Positions 32,677 to 40,884 of a stretch of DNA of 64,000 nt are shown here, in pieces. The DNA comes from Halomicrobium zhouii (GTDB taxonomy: Archaea; Halobacteriota; Halobacteria; Halobacteriales; Haloarculaceae): NCBI RefSeq assembly GCF_900114435.1, contig NZ_FOZK01000003.1:310001-374000 (forward strand), written 5' to 3'. The notes under the pieces are model-generated. The model was not told the origin of the DNA. It saw only the letters and a program-made list of their open reading frames with translations, and searched no databases. The position numbers and the translations under genes are program-made. Numbering within the stretch: position 1 is the first letter of the stretch; each line of letters opens with the position of its first letter.

Positions 32677-33414
32677 TTAAACCTGACTTTCGACCGGCCG
32701 GTACTCCGTCCGGCACGGCGGTCCGTCGGCGTAGCGGTGCGTCTGCTCGTCCTCGCCGAGCGTCAGGAGCGACGAGGACCGGGTCCCGAACCCGTCCCCG
32801 TGCACGCAGACGCCGTACTCGTGGTCCGAGACGGCCGTCTGGGCGCGGTCGAGCCACGACTGGCTGTCCTCGCCGGGCTTCGGCTGCAGGTGGTCACGCA
32901 GGCGGTCGGCGTTGGCGGCCTGGTCCTCGCCGGCCTCCTGGCGAACCTCGGGGATGCGGTACTGGCCGTCGGCGCCGACGTTGACGACGACGTGGACGCC
33001 GGGCTGGAGGTTCGAGACGGCCAGCTGGCCGTCCCACTCGAAGTACAGCGCGGCGTTCTCGTCGGCGACGACGAGGTTGAACCCGTCGTACTCGTCGTCT
33101 CGCACCGCGCGTTCGACGTACCGGGCCGCGTCCTCGGCCGTCTCGCTCCGGAGCGCGTCGCGGACGAGCAGGCCCCTGGAGCGCTCGCCGCCGAACGAGC
33201 CGTCGACCCAGCGGTTCGTGATAGCCGCGAAGACGCCGTGCTCGTTGTAGCCGATCCACGTTCCGCCGGCCTCCTCGTCGACCGGCGCGACGACGTCGGG
33301 TTCCCAGTCGCGGACGGCCGGGGGCGAAGATGGTCGTCCGACCTGTTCGTCACGGTTCGCTGCGACGGCGAGATAGTCGTCGAACGCCTGCCATGCGAAG
33401 ACGAGGGTACACAC
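32677..33414 (-). CDS. NRDE/TANGO2 family protein
   Basis: 245 residues. The N-terminus has CTLVFAWQAFDDYLAVAANRDE, giving the family's conserved cysteine right after the initiator and the NRDE signature. GTWIGYNEHGVFAAITNRW near 50-68 is also conserved. The fold is Ntn-hydrolase-like; eukaryotic TANGO2 is linked to haem and lipid handling, and the archaeal role is unknown. The start must be the GTG at 33414 because it places Cys at position 2. Confidence 0.85.
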   Translation of the reverse strand: MCTLVFAWQAFDDYLAVAANRDEQVGRPSSPPAVRDWEPDVVAPVDEEAGGTWIGYNEHGVFAAITNRWVDGSFGGERSRGLLVRDALRSETAEDAARYVERAVRDDEYDGFNLVVADENAALYFEWDGQLAVSNLQPGVHVVVNVGADGQYRIPEVRQEAGEDQAANADRLRDHLQPKPGEDSQSWLDRAQTAVSDHEYGVCVHGDGFGTRSSSLLTLGEDEQTHRYADGPPCRTEYRPVESQV

Positions 33415-33473
33415 GGTCCATCGTACGCCGGCGGCAGAAATAAGCCTCCCGTCGGCTCGCCACGCCCGACCGC

Positions 33474-35012
33474 TCACTCCTCGGCGAGCAGTGAACGGGC
33501 GCGCTCCCTGTCGACGGTCCCCGAGGCGGTTCGCGGCAGCGCCTCGGCGAATCGCACGGTCTTGGGCACCTCGTAGTCGGCCAGTTCGTCGCGACAGCGG
33601 TCCCGCAGTTCGGAGACGGAGAGCGTGGCGTCGGACCGTTCGACGAGCGCGCCGACGCGCTCGCCCCACTCCCGGTCCGGTATCCCGACGACCGCGACGT
33701 CTTCGACGCCCGCTAACTCGCGAATCGTGGCCGCCACAGCGGCGGGCTGGACGTTCTCCCCGCCGGTGACGATCTGGTCGTCGACGCGGCCGACCACCCA
33801 GAGGCGGCCGCCCTCGTCCCGGTAGCCCAGGTCACCCGTCTCGAAGCCGCGCGGACCGAACGCAACCGCGGTGTGCTCTTCGTCCAGGTAGCCGGGCGTG
33901 ACCGTCGGTCCGTCGACGACGATCTCGCCGACGTCACCTGTCGGGCGGGGTTCCTCGGAATCGTCGACGATGGTGACCGTGGTTCCGCGAAGCGGCGTTC
34001 CCACCGTGCCCCGGTGCTCGAACGCCGTCTCGGGGAGCGCCGTCGCGACCTGCGATGCGGTCTCCGTCGCGCCGTAGGTCGGACAGACGGGAACGCCGCG
34101 CGACTCGCAGCGGTCGACCAGGGACTCCGGCGTCGGCCCGCCCCCGAGCAGGACGAACCGGAGGTGATCCGGCGGCGTCCACCCGGCGTCGAGCAGCCGC
34201 TTGAGCATCGTGGGGACCAGCGAGACGCAGGTGACGTTGTGGTCCTCGATAACGCGCGCTGTCGCGTCGGGATCGAATTCTGACTGGAGGACCGTCGTCG
34301 TCCCGTAGAGCGTCGACCGAACGAGTGGAGCGAGCCCGCCCATGTGGTACATCGGCAGGCAGACGAGCCAGCGGTCGTCGGGGGCGACGCCGAGCCGGTG
34401 GGCCGACCCAACCGCGCTCGACACGAGATTGTCCAGCGTGAGTCGGACGCCCTTCGGGTCGCCGGTCGTACCCGAAGTGAACATGAGCAGTCGCTCCGCG
34501 TCCGCGGCGCAGTCGACCGGCGTCGCTTCGTCACCGGAGCCGGGTGCGAGCGCGTCGACTGCAGGAGAGTTCGGCTCGTCGACAGTCACGACGTGAACGC
34601 CGTCGGGAGCGACGTCGACGGCGGTCGTCTCGGTGTCCGCAGAACAGACCAGCACGTCCAGCCCTGCGCGGCTCGCCTGCGTCGCGAGCGTCCCCGCGTC
34701 CACGCGAACGTTCAGGAGCACGGCGGCGGCGCCGGCGCGCGCCGTTGCGAAGTACAGTTCGGCGAAGCGAACGCCGGTGTTCAGCATGAATCCGACGCGG
34801 TCGCCTGGCCCCAGGTCGAAGCTCGACTGAAGGCCAGCGAGACGGCGCGCGACCCGGCGATCGAACTCGCCGTAGCGCCAGCAATCGCCGGATTCGGCGT
34901 CGACGAGCGCGGTTTCGTCCGGCGTCGCCTCTGCCCGGGCGCCCAAGAGGTCCGCCGTCGGGTAGTCGAGTGGGGCATCGACCGGCCACTCGCCGGGTCC
35001 AGGAAGCGTCAC
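33474..35012 (-). CDS. menE: o-Succinylbenzoate-CoA ligase (MenE)
   Basis: 512 residues of the ANL adenylate-forming family. The phosphate-binding loop MFTSGTTGDPKGVRL lies near 180-194, the YGATETASQ motif near 303-311, the GYRDEGGRLWVVGRVDDQI hinge near 385-403, and the C-terminal lysine region GTVDRERARSLL at the end. It activates o-succinylbenzoate with ATP and CoA for menaquinone synthesis. The GTG at 35012 overlaps the menC stop by 4 bases; menA-menC-menE is one operon. Confidence 0.93.
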   Translation of the reverse strand: MTLPGPGEWPVDAPLDYPTADLLGARAEATPDETALVDAESGDCWRYGEFDRRVARRLAGLQSSFDLGPGDRVGFMLNTGVRFAELYFATARAGAAAVLLNVRVDAGTLATQASRAGLDVLVCSADTETTAVDVAPDGVHVVTVDEPNSPAVDALAPGSGDEATPVDCAADAERLLMFTSGTTGDPKGVRLTLDNLVSSAVGSAHRLGVAPDDRWLVCLPMYHMGGLAPLVRSTLYGTTTVLQSEFDPDATARVIEDHNVTCVSLVPTMLKRLLDAGWTPPDHLRFVLLGGGPTPESLVDRCESRGVPVCPTYGATETASQVATALPETAFEHRGTVGTPLRGTTVTIVDDSEEPRPTGDVGEIVVDGPTVTPGYLDEEHTAVAFGPRGFETGDLGYRDEGGRLWVVGRVDDQIVTGGENVQPAAVAATIRELAGVEDVAVVGIPDREWGERVGALVERSDATLSVSELRDRCRDELADYEVPKTVRFAEALPRTASGTVDRERARSLLAEE

Positions 35013-36049
35013 GGTCCGACCTCCGAGGGATCCATCCCGAGACCGGGTGACTGCGGAACAGTAATTCGACCGTCGTCGACAGGCGCCGGGTCCGGACCGA
35101 GGTCCTCGGCCAGCAGTTCGGCCGTCGCCAGCCCGCAGGGGGCGACGTCCGGAATCGCCGCGGCGACGTGGACTGCCGCGGTCCGCGCGACGACGCCGTC
35201 GACGGTCGTCGTCACGACGGGTTCCACACCCGCGTCGCGAGCGCGCGTCGCGATGGTGTGTGCGTCCCCCGGCCCGCCGAGGACCATCGGCTTGACGATC
35301 AGGACGTCTGCCGCGTCGCGTTCGAGGACCTCGGCGACGCGGTGGTCGACGAGCGTCTCGTCGACCGCGACGCCGACGGGGCCGCCAGCGAGGTCGGCCA
35401 GGCCGTCGAGGTCGTCGGCCGGGAGCGGTTGCTCGACGTACGCCACGTCGAGGGGGCCGAACTCTTCGAGGGCGGACACGGCCTCCTCGCGGGACCACGC
35501 GGCGTTCGCGTCGGCGCGGAGCGTCACGCCGTCGCCGACCGCCTCCCGGACGGCACGGACGCGGTCGACGTCCGCGGCGACCGGTCGGGCGCCGACCTTC
35601 AGCTTCAGGCAGTCGAAGCCGCGGTCGACGGCGGTCTGAGCCCGTTCGACCGTCTCGGACGCGTCGGCGTCGCCGATCGTGGCGTTGACGGGCACCGATT
35701 CGCATCGGCGGTCCTCGTCGAGCCACTGGTAGAGGGGGACGCCCTCTGCGCGAGCGTCCGCGTCGAACAGCGCCGTCGTGAACCCGTGCCGGGCGGCCGG
35801 CGCGTCGGCGACTTCCAGGTCCAGCAGCGCCGAGGCGTGCCCCTCGGATTCGGCGGTTTCGAGCGCCCGACCGAGCGTCGACCGGCAGGCCGACAGGGAC
35901 TCGGTCCAGCCGGGCAGCGGCGTCGCCTCGCCAAGGCCCGTCTCGTCCCGGTGATCGTACCGGGCGAGCAGGCCCTGGCGCGTTTCGATGGGGCCACTGG
36001 CCGTCTCCAGGGGCGTCGACAGCGCGAGGGAGAACTCGTCGATACTCAT
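35009..36049 (-). CDS. menC: o-Succinylbenzoate synthase (MenC)
   Basis: 346 residues, enolase superfamily. It dehydrates SHCHC to o-succinylbenzoate. Catalytic residues are all visible: LKLKVG (Lys-X-Lys, about 173-178), the metal ligands in RADANAAW, YVEQP and VAVDETLVD, and the second base lysine in IVKPMVLGG. The start overlaps the menA stop (ATGA), so the three genes are translationally coupled. Confidence 0.94.
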   Translation of the reverse strand: MSIDEFSLALSTPLETASGPIETRQGLLARYDHRDETGLGEATPLPGWTESLSACRSTLGRALETAESEGHASALLDLEVADAPAARHGFTTALFDADARAEGVPLYQWLDEDRRCESVPVNATIGDADASETVERAQTAVDRGFDCLKLKVGARPVAADVDRVRAVREAVGDGVTLRADANAAWSREEAVSALEEFGPLDVAYVEQPLPADDLDGLADLAGGPVGVAVDETLVDHRVAEVLERDAADVLIVKPMVLGGPGDAHTIATRARDAGVEPVVTTTVDGVVARTAAVHVAAAIPDVAPCGLATAELLAEDLGPDPAPVDDGRITVPQSPGLGMDPSEVGP

Positions 36050-37002
36050 AGGAGGGCAGGGGCGGCGAGGCCGGCGGCGAACAGGAGCGAGTGGGCGAAC
36101 AGCGTCTGGCCCACCCGTTCGAGCGCCGGATTCAGCGCCTCCCCGTCGGTTCGACGCATGACTGTCCGCCCAACAGAGAGCGCGAGTGGGAGCGACAGCA
36201 GCGGTGCGAGCGCCCAGAGCCCGAACCGGTCGTCCAGTGCGAGAAGCACCGGGACGACGTAGGCCATCCCGACGAGAAGAGAGAACTCGACTCGGCTCGC
36301 CCGGTAGCCGAGCATCACCGCGAGCGTTCGCTTCCCGGCTTCGGCGTCAGTTTCGCGGTCCCGGACGTTGTTGACGACGAGGAGGGCCGTCGAGAGGCCC
36401 GCGGCCGGGAGGCTCGCGACGACGGCGGTGAGCGGGAGGGTGTCGGCGGGAAGCCCGAGGGGGAAGAGGCCCGCGTCGGCGAACGTGACGGCCTGGACGT
36501 AGTAGGTGCCGGTCACCGCGACGAGGCCGAAGTAGACGAAGACGAACAGGTCGCCGAGGCCGCGGTAGCCGTATGGGTAGGGACCGCCGGTGTAGAGGAC
36601 GCCGGCGAGGATGCTACTCAGGCCCACGACGAGGATGGGCACGCCACCGATGGCGACGAGGTAGACGCCGACGACGACGGCGAGGGCGTAGGTCGCGACC
36701 ATCGCGAGTTTGACCCGCTCGGGCGGGATGAGGCCGCCTGCGGTGACCCTGGTGAACCCCTCGCGGTCCTCGGTGTCGGCGCCCTTCACGGCGTCGTAGT
36801 AGTCGTTGGCGAAGTTCGTCCCGACCTGGATCAACAGCGCCCCGACGAGCGCGGCGACGGCGGGGAGCCAGGCGAACACCCCGTCGTGGACGGCCAGGCC
36901 CACGCCGACGACGACGGGCGCGGACCCGGCCGGGAGCGTCTGGGGCCTGGCCGCCATCAGCCAGGCCTTGGTCTTCGAGACGTCAGCGTCTGCGGTAGCC
37001 AT
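36046..37002 (-). CDS. menA: 1,4-Dihydroxy-2-naphthoate polyprenyltransferase (MenA)
   Basis: 318 residues, UbiA membrane prenyltransferase with about nine helices. The first Asp-rich motif NFANDYYDAVKGADTED lies near 63-79 and a second, NNVRDRETDAEAGKRT, near 211-226; both bind the prenyl diphosphate through Mg. It attaches the isoprenoid tail to DHNA in the membrane. First gene of the menA-menC-menE operon. Confidence 0.94.
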   Translation of the reverse strand: MATADADVSKTKAWLMAARPQTLPAGSAPVVVGVGLAVHDGVFAWLPAVAALVGALLIQVGTNFANDYYDAVKGADTEDREGFTRVTAGGLIPPERVKLAMVATYALAVVVGVYLVAIGGVPILVVGLSSILAGVLYTGGPYPYGYRGLGDLFVFVYFGLVAVTGTYYVQAVTFADAGLFPLGLPADTLPLTAVVASLPAAGLSTALLVVNNVRDRETDAEAGKRTLAVMLGYRASRVEFSLLVGMAYVVPVLLALDDRFGLWALAPLLSLPLALSVGRTVMRRTDGEALNPALERVGQTLFAHSLLFAAGLAAPALL

Positions 37003-37206
37003 TGGGGAAGTGTGGGGACTGGTGCACGTTCAAGATTGGCATCTCGTCGTCGGGCAGGGTCCCGCTGGTACGGGAAACGGATCGTTCTGCCAGCCCGCAG
37101 TGGCGACGGGTCGACTCGGATGGATTACAGGATACTTGCCAGGGGCGTGCCAGATACATCAGCAAGCCGAGTGGTTACACCGGACGCGTTCGTACCCGAC
37201 TGACGC

Positions 37207-38556
37207 ATGGTCGAGACGTACCACGTCGCCTTCGTCATCTTCGGTCTCGCCATCTTCGCCGCCGTGGTGTTACCACGGTTGCTCATGCACCGGCCGATGT
37301 CCCTCCCGATCATCTACGTCGGCGCCGGCTTCGTCCTCTTCGCGATCCCACACGGTGTCGGGCCGCCGGACATGGTAGAGAACTCCGTCGTCGTCGAACA
37401 CCTCACCGAACTCGTCGTCATCGTCTCGCTGATGGGGGCCGGCCTGAAGATAGACCGGCCGTTCTCCTGGCGCGGGTGGGGAACGACGTGGCGGCTCCTG
37501 GGAATCACGATGCCGCTGACCATCGGCGCCGCCGTGTTCCTGGGGTGGTGGGTCCTCGGGCTCCACGTCGCGACGGCGATGCTCCTCGGAGCAGTCGTCG
37601 CGCCGACTGACCCAGTCCTGGCGTCGGACATCGAGGCCGGCCCGCCGCTCTCCGAGGTGGAGGAGGAACCCGACGTCCAGCAGGAACACTCCGTCAGGTT
37701 CGCGCTCACCTCCGAAGCGGGGCTCAACGACGGGCTGGCGTTCCCGTTCACGAACCTCGCTATCGTCCTGGCGGCCGCGGCTGCTCCGGCGACGCTCGCC
37801 TGGGTGGGAGAGTGGACCCTCTACTACGTCCTCTACAAGATAGTCGTCGGCGTGCTCGCTGGCATCGTTCTGGGATACGCTGGCGGGCTGGTCATCTTTC
37901 GACTGCCGGCCTCCTCGAAGGTATCGGAGGCGCTCGCCGGCGCCGAAGCCCTCTCCGGCACGCTGTTCATCTACGGCGCGACGGAGATAGTGGGTGGATA
38001 CGGCTTCCTCGCCGTGTTCGTCGGTGCGCTCGTGGTCCGCAAGTTCGAGTGGGAACACGACTACTACCGCACTCTCGACGAGTTCGCCGTGATGGTCGAG
38101 CGCCTGCTGATGGCGGTCGTCCTCGTGCTGTTCGGCGGCGCGCTCGCGGGCGGATTGCTCGCCCCGCTCACGGTGACTGAAGTCGGCATCGGCCTCGCCC
38201 TGCTGCTCGTCGTCCGGCCAGCGGCAGGGATGATCGGCCTGCTCGGTTCCGGCCTCTCCTGGCCCTCGCGGGCGATCGTCGCTTCCTTCGGCATCCGCGG
38301 CATCGGGTCGTTCTACTACCTCTCGCACGCGCTGAACGAGGCGTCGTTCACCGAACTGGAACTCGTCATCGCCGCCGAGCGCCTCTGGGCGCTGCTGGGC
38401 TTCGTCGTCCTCGCCTCGGTCCTCATTCACGGGGTCACAGCCAGCCCGGTCATGGACGCCTTCGAACGGTGGGAAGAGCGGACCAGGCCGGTCCGCGAAG
38501 CGCGGGCCGACGGCACTGGCGGCGGTTCCGGAGACGAAGACAGTGACGCTCAGTAA
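37207..38556 (+). CDS. Cation/proton antiporter (CPA1/NhaP type)
   Basis: 449 residues with about 12-13 membrane segments. LLGAVVAPTDPVLASDI near 126-142 carries the TDP motif and SEAGLNDGLAFPF near 168-180 the ND motif that are the ion-binding centre of CPA1 exchangers. It exports Na+ (or K+) for H+, important for a salt-loving cell. The 3' end overlaps the convergent menB stop by 7 bases. Confidence 0.9.
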   Translation: MVETYHVAFVIFGLAIFAAVVLPRLLMHRPMSLPIIYVGAGFVLFAIPHGVGPPDMVENSVVVEHLTELVVIVSLMGAGLKIDRPFSWRGWGTTWRLLGITMPLTIGAAVFLGWWVLGLHVATAMLLGAVVAPTDPVLASDIEAGPPLSEVEEEPDVQQEHSVRFALTSEAGLNDGLAFPFTNLAIVLAAAAAPATLAWVGEWTLYYVLYKIVVGVLAGIVLGYAGGLVIFRLPASSKVSEALAGAEALSGTLFIYGATEIVGGYGFLAVFVGALVVRKFEWEHDYYRTLDEFAVMVERLLMAVVLVLFGGALAGGLLAPLTVTEVGIGLALLLVVRPAAGMIGLLGSGLSWPSRAIVASFGIRGIGSFYYLSHALNEASFTELELVIAAERLWALLGFVVLASVLIHGVTASPVMDAFERWEERTRPVREARADGTGGGSGDEDSDAQ

Positions 38557-39506
38557 TGCCAGGGCACGTCGTCGAAGTCCGGCTCGCGCCCCTCGTTGAA
38601 GGCGTCGCGACCCTCTTTCGCCTCGTCGGTCATGTACGCCAGCCGCGTCGCCTCGCCGGCGAACACCTGCTGGCCCACCATCCCGTCGGAGTCGAGGTTG
38701 AAGGCGTACTTGAGCATGCGAATCGCCGTCGGTGACTTGCGGTCGATCGCTTCGGCCCACTCCAGGGCCGTCTCCTCCAGTTCCTCGTGGGGGACGGCCT
38801 CGTTGACCATGCCCATGTCCGCGGCCTCCTGGGCGTCGTAGGTCTTCCCGAGGAAAAACACCTCGCGAGCCTTCTTCTGACCGATCTGGCGAGCGAGGTA
38901 CGCCGAGCCGAAGCCGCCGTCGAAGGAAGCGACGTCCGGGTCCGTCTGGAGGAACTTCGCGTGCTCGGCGCTCGCGAGGGTGAGGTCACAGACGACGTGG
39001 AGGCTGTGGCCACCACCGACGGCCCAGCCCGGCACCACGGCGACGACGGGCTTGGGGATGTGTCGGATCTGGCGCTGGACTTCGAGAATGTGGAGGCGGC
39101 CGACGTTCTCGGGTGCGTCCTCGCGGGATTCGTCGAGTGAGGGGTCCTCGGACGCGTCGCGTCCGACGGCGTCGTCCGCGCCGACATCCGCCTCGGAATC
39201 GTACTCGTACCCGGAGTCGCCGCGCATCGACTGGTCCCCGCCAGCACAGAAGGCCCAGCCACCGTCCTTCGGCGACGGGCCGTTTCCAGTGAGGAGCACG
39301 CAGCCCACGTCGGTGAGTCGCTTGGCGTGGTCCAGCGCGGTCGACAGTTCGTCGACCGTCTCCGGGCGGAAGGCGTTGCGGACCGCCGGCCGGTCGAAGG
39401 CGATTCGGACCGCGCCGACGTCGTCGGCCCGGTGGTAGGTGATATCCGAGAAGTCGAACCGGTCGATCGGTTCCCAGCGGTCGGGGTCGAATACGTCCGA
39501 AACCAT
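38550..39506 (-). CDS. menB: 1,4-Dihydroxy-2-naphthoyl-CoA synthase (MenB)
   Basis: 318 residues, crotonase superfamily. Oxyanion-hole segments GWAFCAGGDQSMRGD and GWAVGGGHSLHVVCDL, plus the C-terminal AAFNEGREPDF-type tail (here DAFNEGREPDFDDVPWHY), identify MenB rather than a beta-oxidation hydratase. It closes the second ring of naphthoquinone. An acidic insert (about 100-138) enlarges the usual loop, probably a salt adaptation. The start at 39506 has a CCTATTTGG box 27 bases upstream on the minus strand. Confidence 0.93.
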   Translation of the reverse strand: MVSDVFDPDRWEPIDRFDFSDITYHRADDVGAVRIAFDRPAVRNAFRPETVDELSTALDHAKRLTDVGCVLLTGNGPSPKDGGWAFCAGGDQSMRGDSGYEYDSEADVGADDAVGRDASEDPSLDESREDAPENVGRLHILEVQRQIRHIPKPVVAVVPGWAVGGGHSLHVVCDLTLASAEHAKFLQTDPDVASFDGGFGSAYLARQIGQKKAREVFFLGKTYDAQEAADMGMVNEAVPHEELEETALEWAEAIDRKSPTAIRMLKYAFNLDSDGMVGQQVFAGEATRLAYMTDEAKEGRDAFNEGREPDFDDVPWHY

Positions 39507-39587
39507 GTCGGTGCTGGGTCGGGCCGCCCCAAATAGGTTCCCGTGGCGGTCGAAAACTACTGTTTCCGGTCGGGTCACCTGACTGCC

Positions 39588-39803
39588 GTGCCGCCCCAGA
39601 TAGACCACGAACGCCTGCTCCTCACGCTCGGGATACTGGCGGTTCTCGTCGTGGCGTACAGCATCGTCATCGTCCAGCAGATACTCCTCGGCGTCTTCGT
39701 CGTCCTCGTGCTCGGACTGGTGTACCTGTTCTTCGTCCTCCTCCAGCTGCTCGACCGCATCGCGACGGCTCTCGAAGCCATCGCCGAGCAGCGCCGTGAG
39801 TAA
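39588..39803 (+). CDS. Small two-helix membrane protein
   Basis: 71 residues from the GTG at 39588: polar start PPQIDHERL, two adjacent hydrophobic helices (about 8-27 and 31-52), and a C-terminal amphipathic helix (LLDRIATALEAIAEQRRE). An in-frame GTG at 39543 would add 15 residues, but the AAAACTA-like box near 39554-39560 favours 39588. Unknown function; it precedes the dnaJ-like gene. Confidence 0.6.
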   Translation: MPPQIDHERLLLTLGILAVLVVAYSIVIVQQILLGVFVVLVLGLVYLFFVLLQLLDRIATALEAIAEQRRE

Positions 39804-39870
39804 CGGCGGTGATAATCGGCGACGAGGCTTTATTAGCCAGTCGCGTGCAGTTCGGGGCAACAGGCCCTCC

Positions 39871-40860
39871 ATGACCCAGACGTTCTACGACGTACTCGGC
39901 GTCCCGCCCGACGCCTCGACGGACCGGATCAGGGCCGCCTATCGCGAACGGCTGAAGGAGTCCCATCCCGACCTGAACGACGACGAGGACGCGAACGAGG
40001 CGACGCGGCGGATCATCCGCGCCCGGGACGTCCTCACCGACGAGTCCGAGCGCGAGCGCTACGACGAGGTGGGCCACGAGGCGTACGTCGGCGACGACGC
40101 CTCGCCCGTGGACGACGAGGACGTCAGTGACGCGGCGACCGCCGCCCGGCGCGCGGGCTGGGGAGACGGGACGGAGAACGAATCGACATCGTCGCGTTCG
40201 GCCACCGACGACCACCGGGACCGAGCGGGTCGCTCGGGCGCTGACCGGAGACGACGGGCCCGTGATCGACGGCGACGGGAGCGTGCGGCCAGGGAGCGCG
40301 TCGACCGTGAGGCCGACCGGACCGGTGACGGCTCGTCGCAGAACAGGACGACCCGGGACACGTCGTCGCAGGACAGGGCCACACGAGACGCGACGTCACA
40401 GGCCACGGCGACGACAGATGGCGGTTCGACCACCGCCGACGCCGTGAGTGTGGGTGGCGTCGGGGAAGCAGCGCGGTCCTGGAACGGGAGCGGCGGCTTC
40501 AGCGTCCGCCAGCGGTACGACACCGGCCGCCGACGCCGGATGGTCCCCACCGGGAAGTCGATGACCCTCCTGGCCGTCTCGATGGTCCTCTATCCGCTGA
40601 TGCTGTTCAGCGCGCTGTTCCCGCCGTTCCCGCTCCTCGTCAACGTCATCGTCGGGTTCTGTACGGTCTTTCTGGTTGGGTACCTCCAGTCCCAGCCCGA
40701 AGTCGGGGTCATGGTCTTCGGAAGCTGGAGTCTGCTGACGCCCGTCGCCTTCGCCGCCGTTGGCGTCCCACTGACCGGCCTCGTCGGCATCGCTGCCCTC
40801 ACCGGGACGTGGCTGCCGCTCGGACTCTCCGTCGCGACGCTGGTACTCGTCCGGCCCTGA
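39871..40860 (+). CDS. J-domain protein with C-terminal membrane helices
   Basis: 329 residues. An N-terminal J domain (about 3-70) has the Hsp70-stimulating HPD motif in ESHPDLN. A long hydrophilic linker (about 75-225) is rich in Arg, Asp, Ser and Thr and includes imperfect repeats of the type TTRDTSSQD / ATRDATSQA. Three membrane segments (about 233-325) end the protein. It lacks the zinc finger and substrate domains of canonical DnaJ, so it probably recruits Hsp70 to the membrane. Confidence 0.82.
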   Translation: MTQTFYDVLGVPPDASTDRIRAAYRERLKESHPDLNDDEDANEATRRIIRARDVLTDESERERYDEVGHEAYVGDDASPVDDEDVSDAATAARRAGWGDGTENESTSSRSATDDHRDRAGRSGADRRRRARDRRRRERAARERVDREADRTGDGSSQNRTTRDTSSQDRATRDATSQATATTDGGSTTADAVSVGGVGEAARSWNGSGGFSVRQRYDTGRRRRMVPTGKSMTLLAVSMVLYPLMLFSALFPPFPLLVNVIVGFCTVFLVGYLQSQPEVGVMVFGSWSLLTPVAFAAVGVPLTGLVGIAALTGTWLPLGLSVATLVLVRP

Positions 40861-40884
40861 CCGCAGAACTCGACCGATCGCCGA

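Noticed and set aside
37270-38760. 496-codon minus-strand frame opposite the cation/proton antiporter
   Set aside because: Charged low-complexity translation; the plus-strand antiporter has correct TDP and ND motifs.
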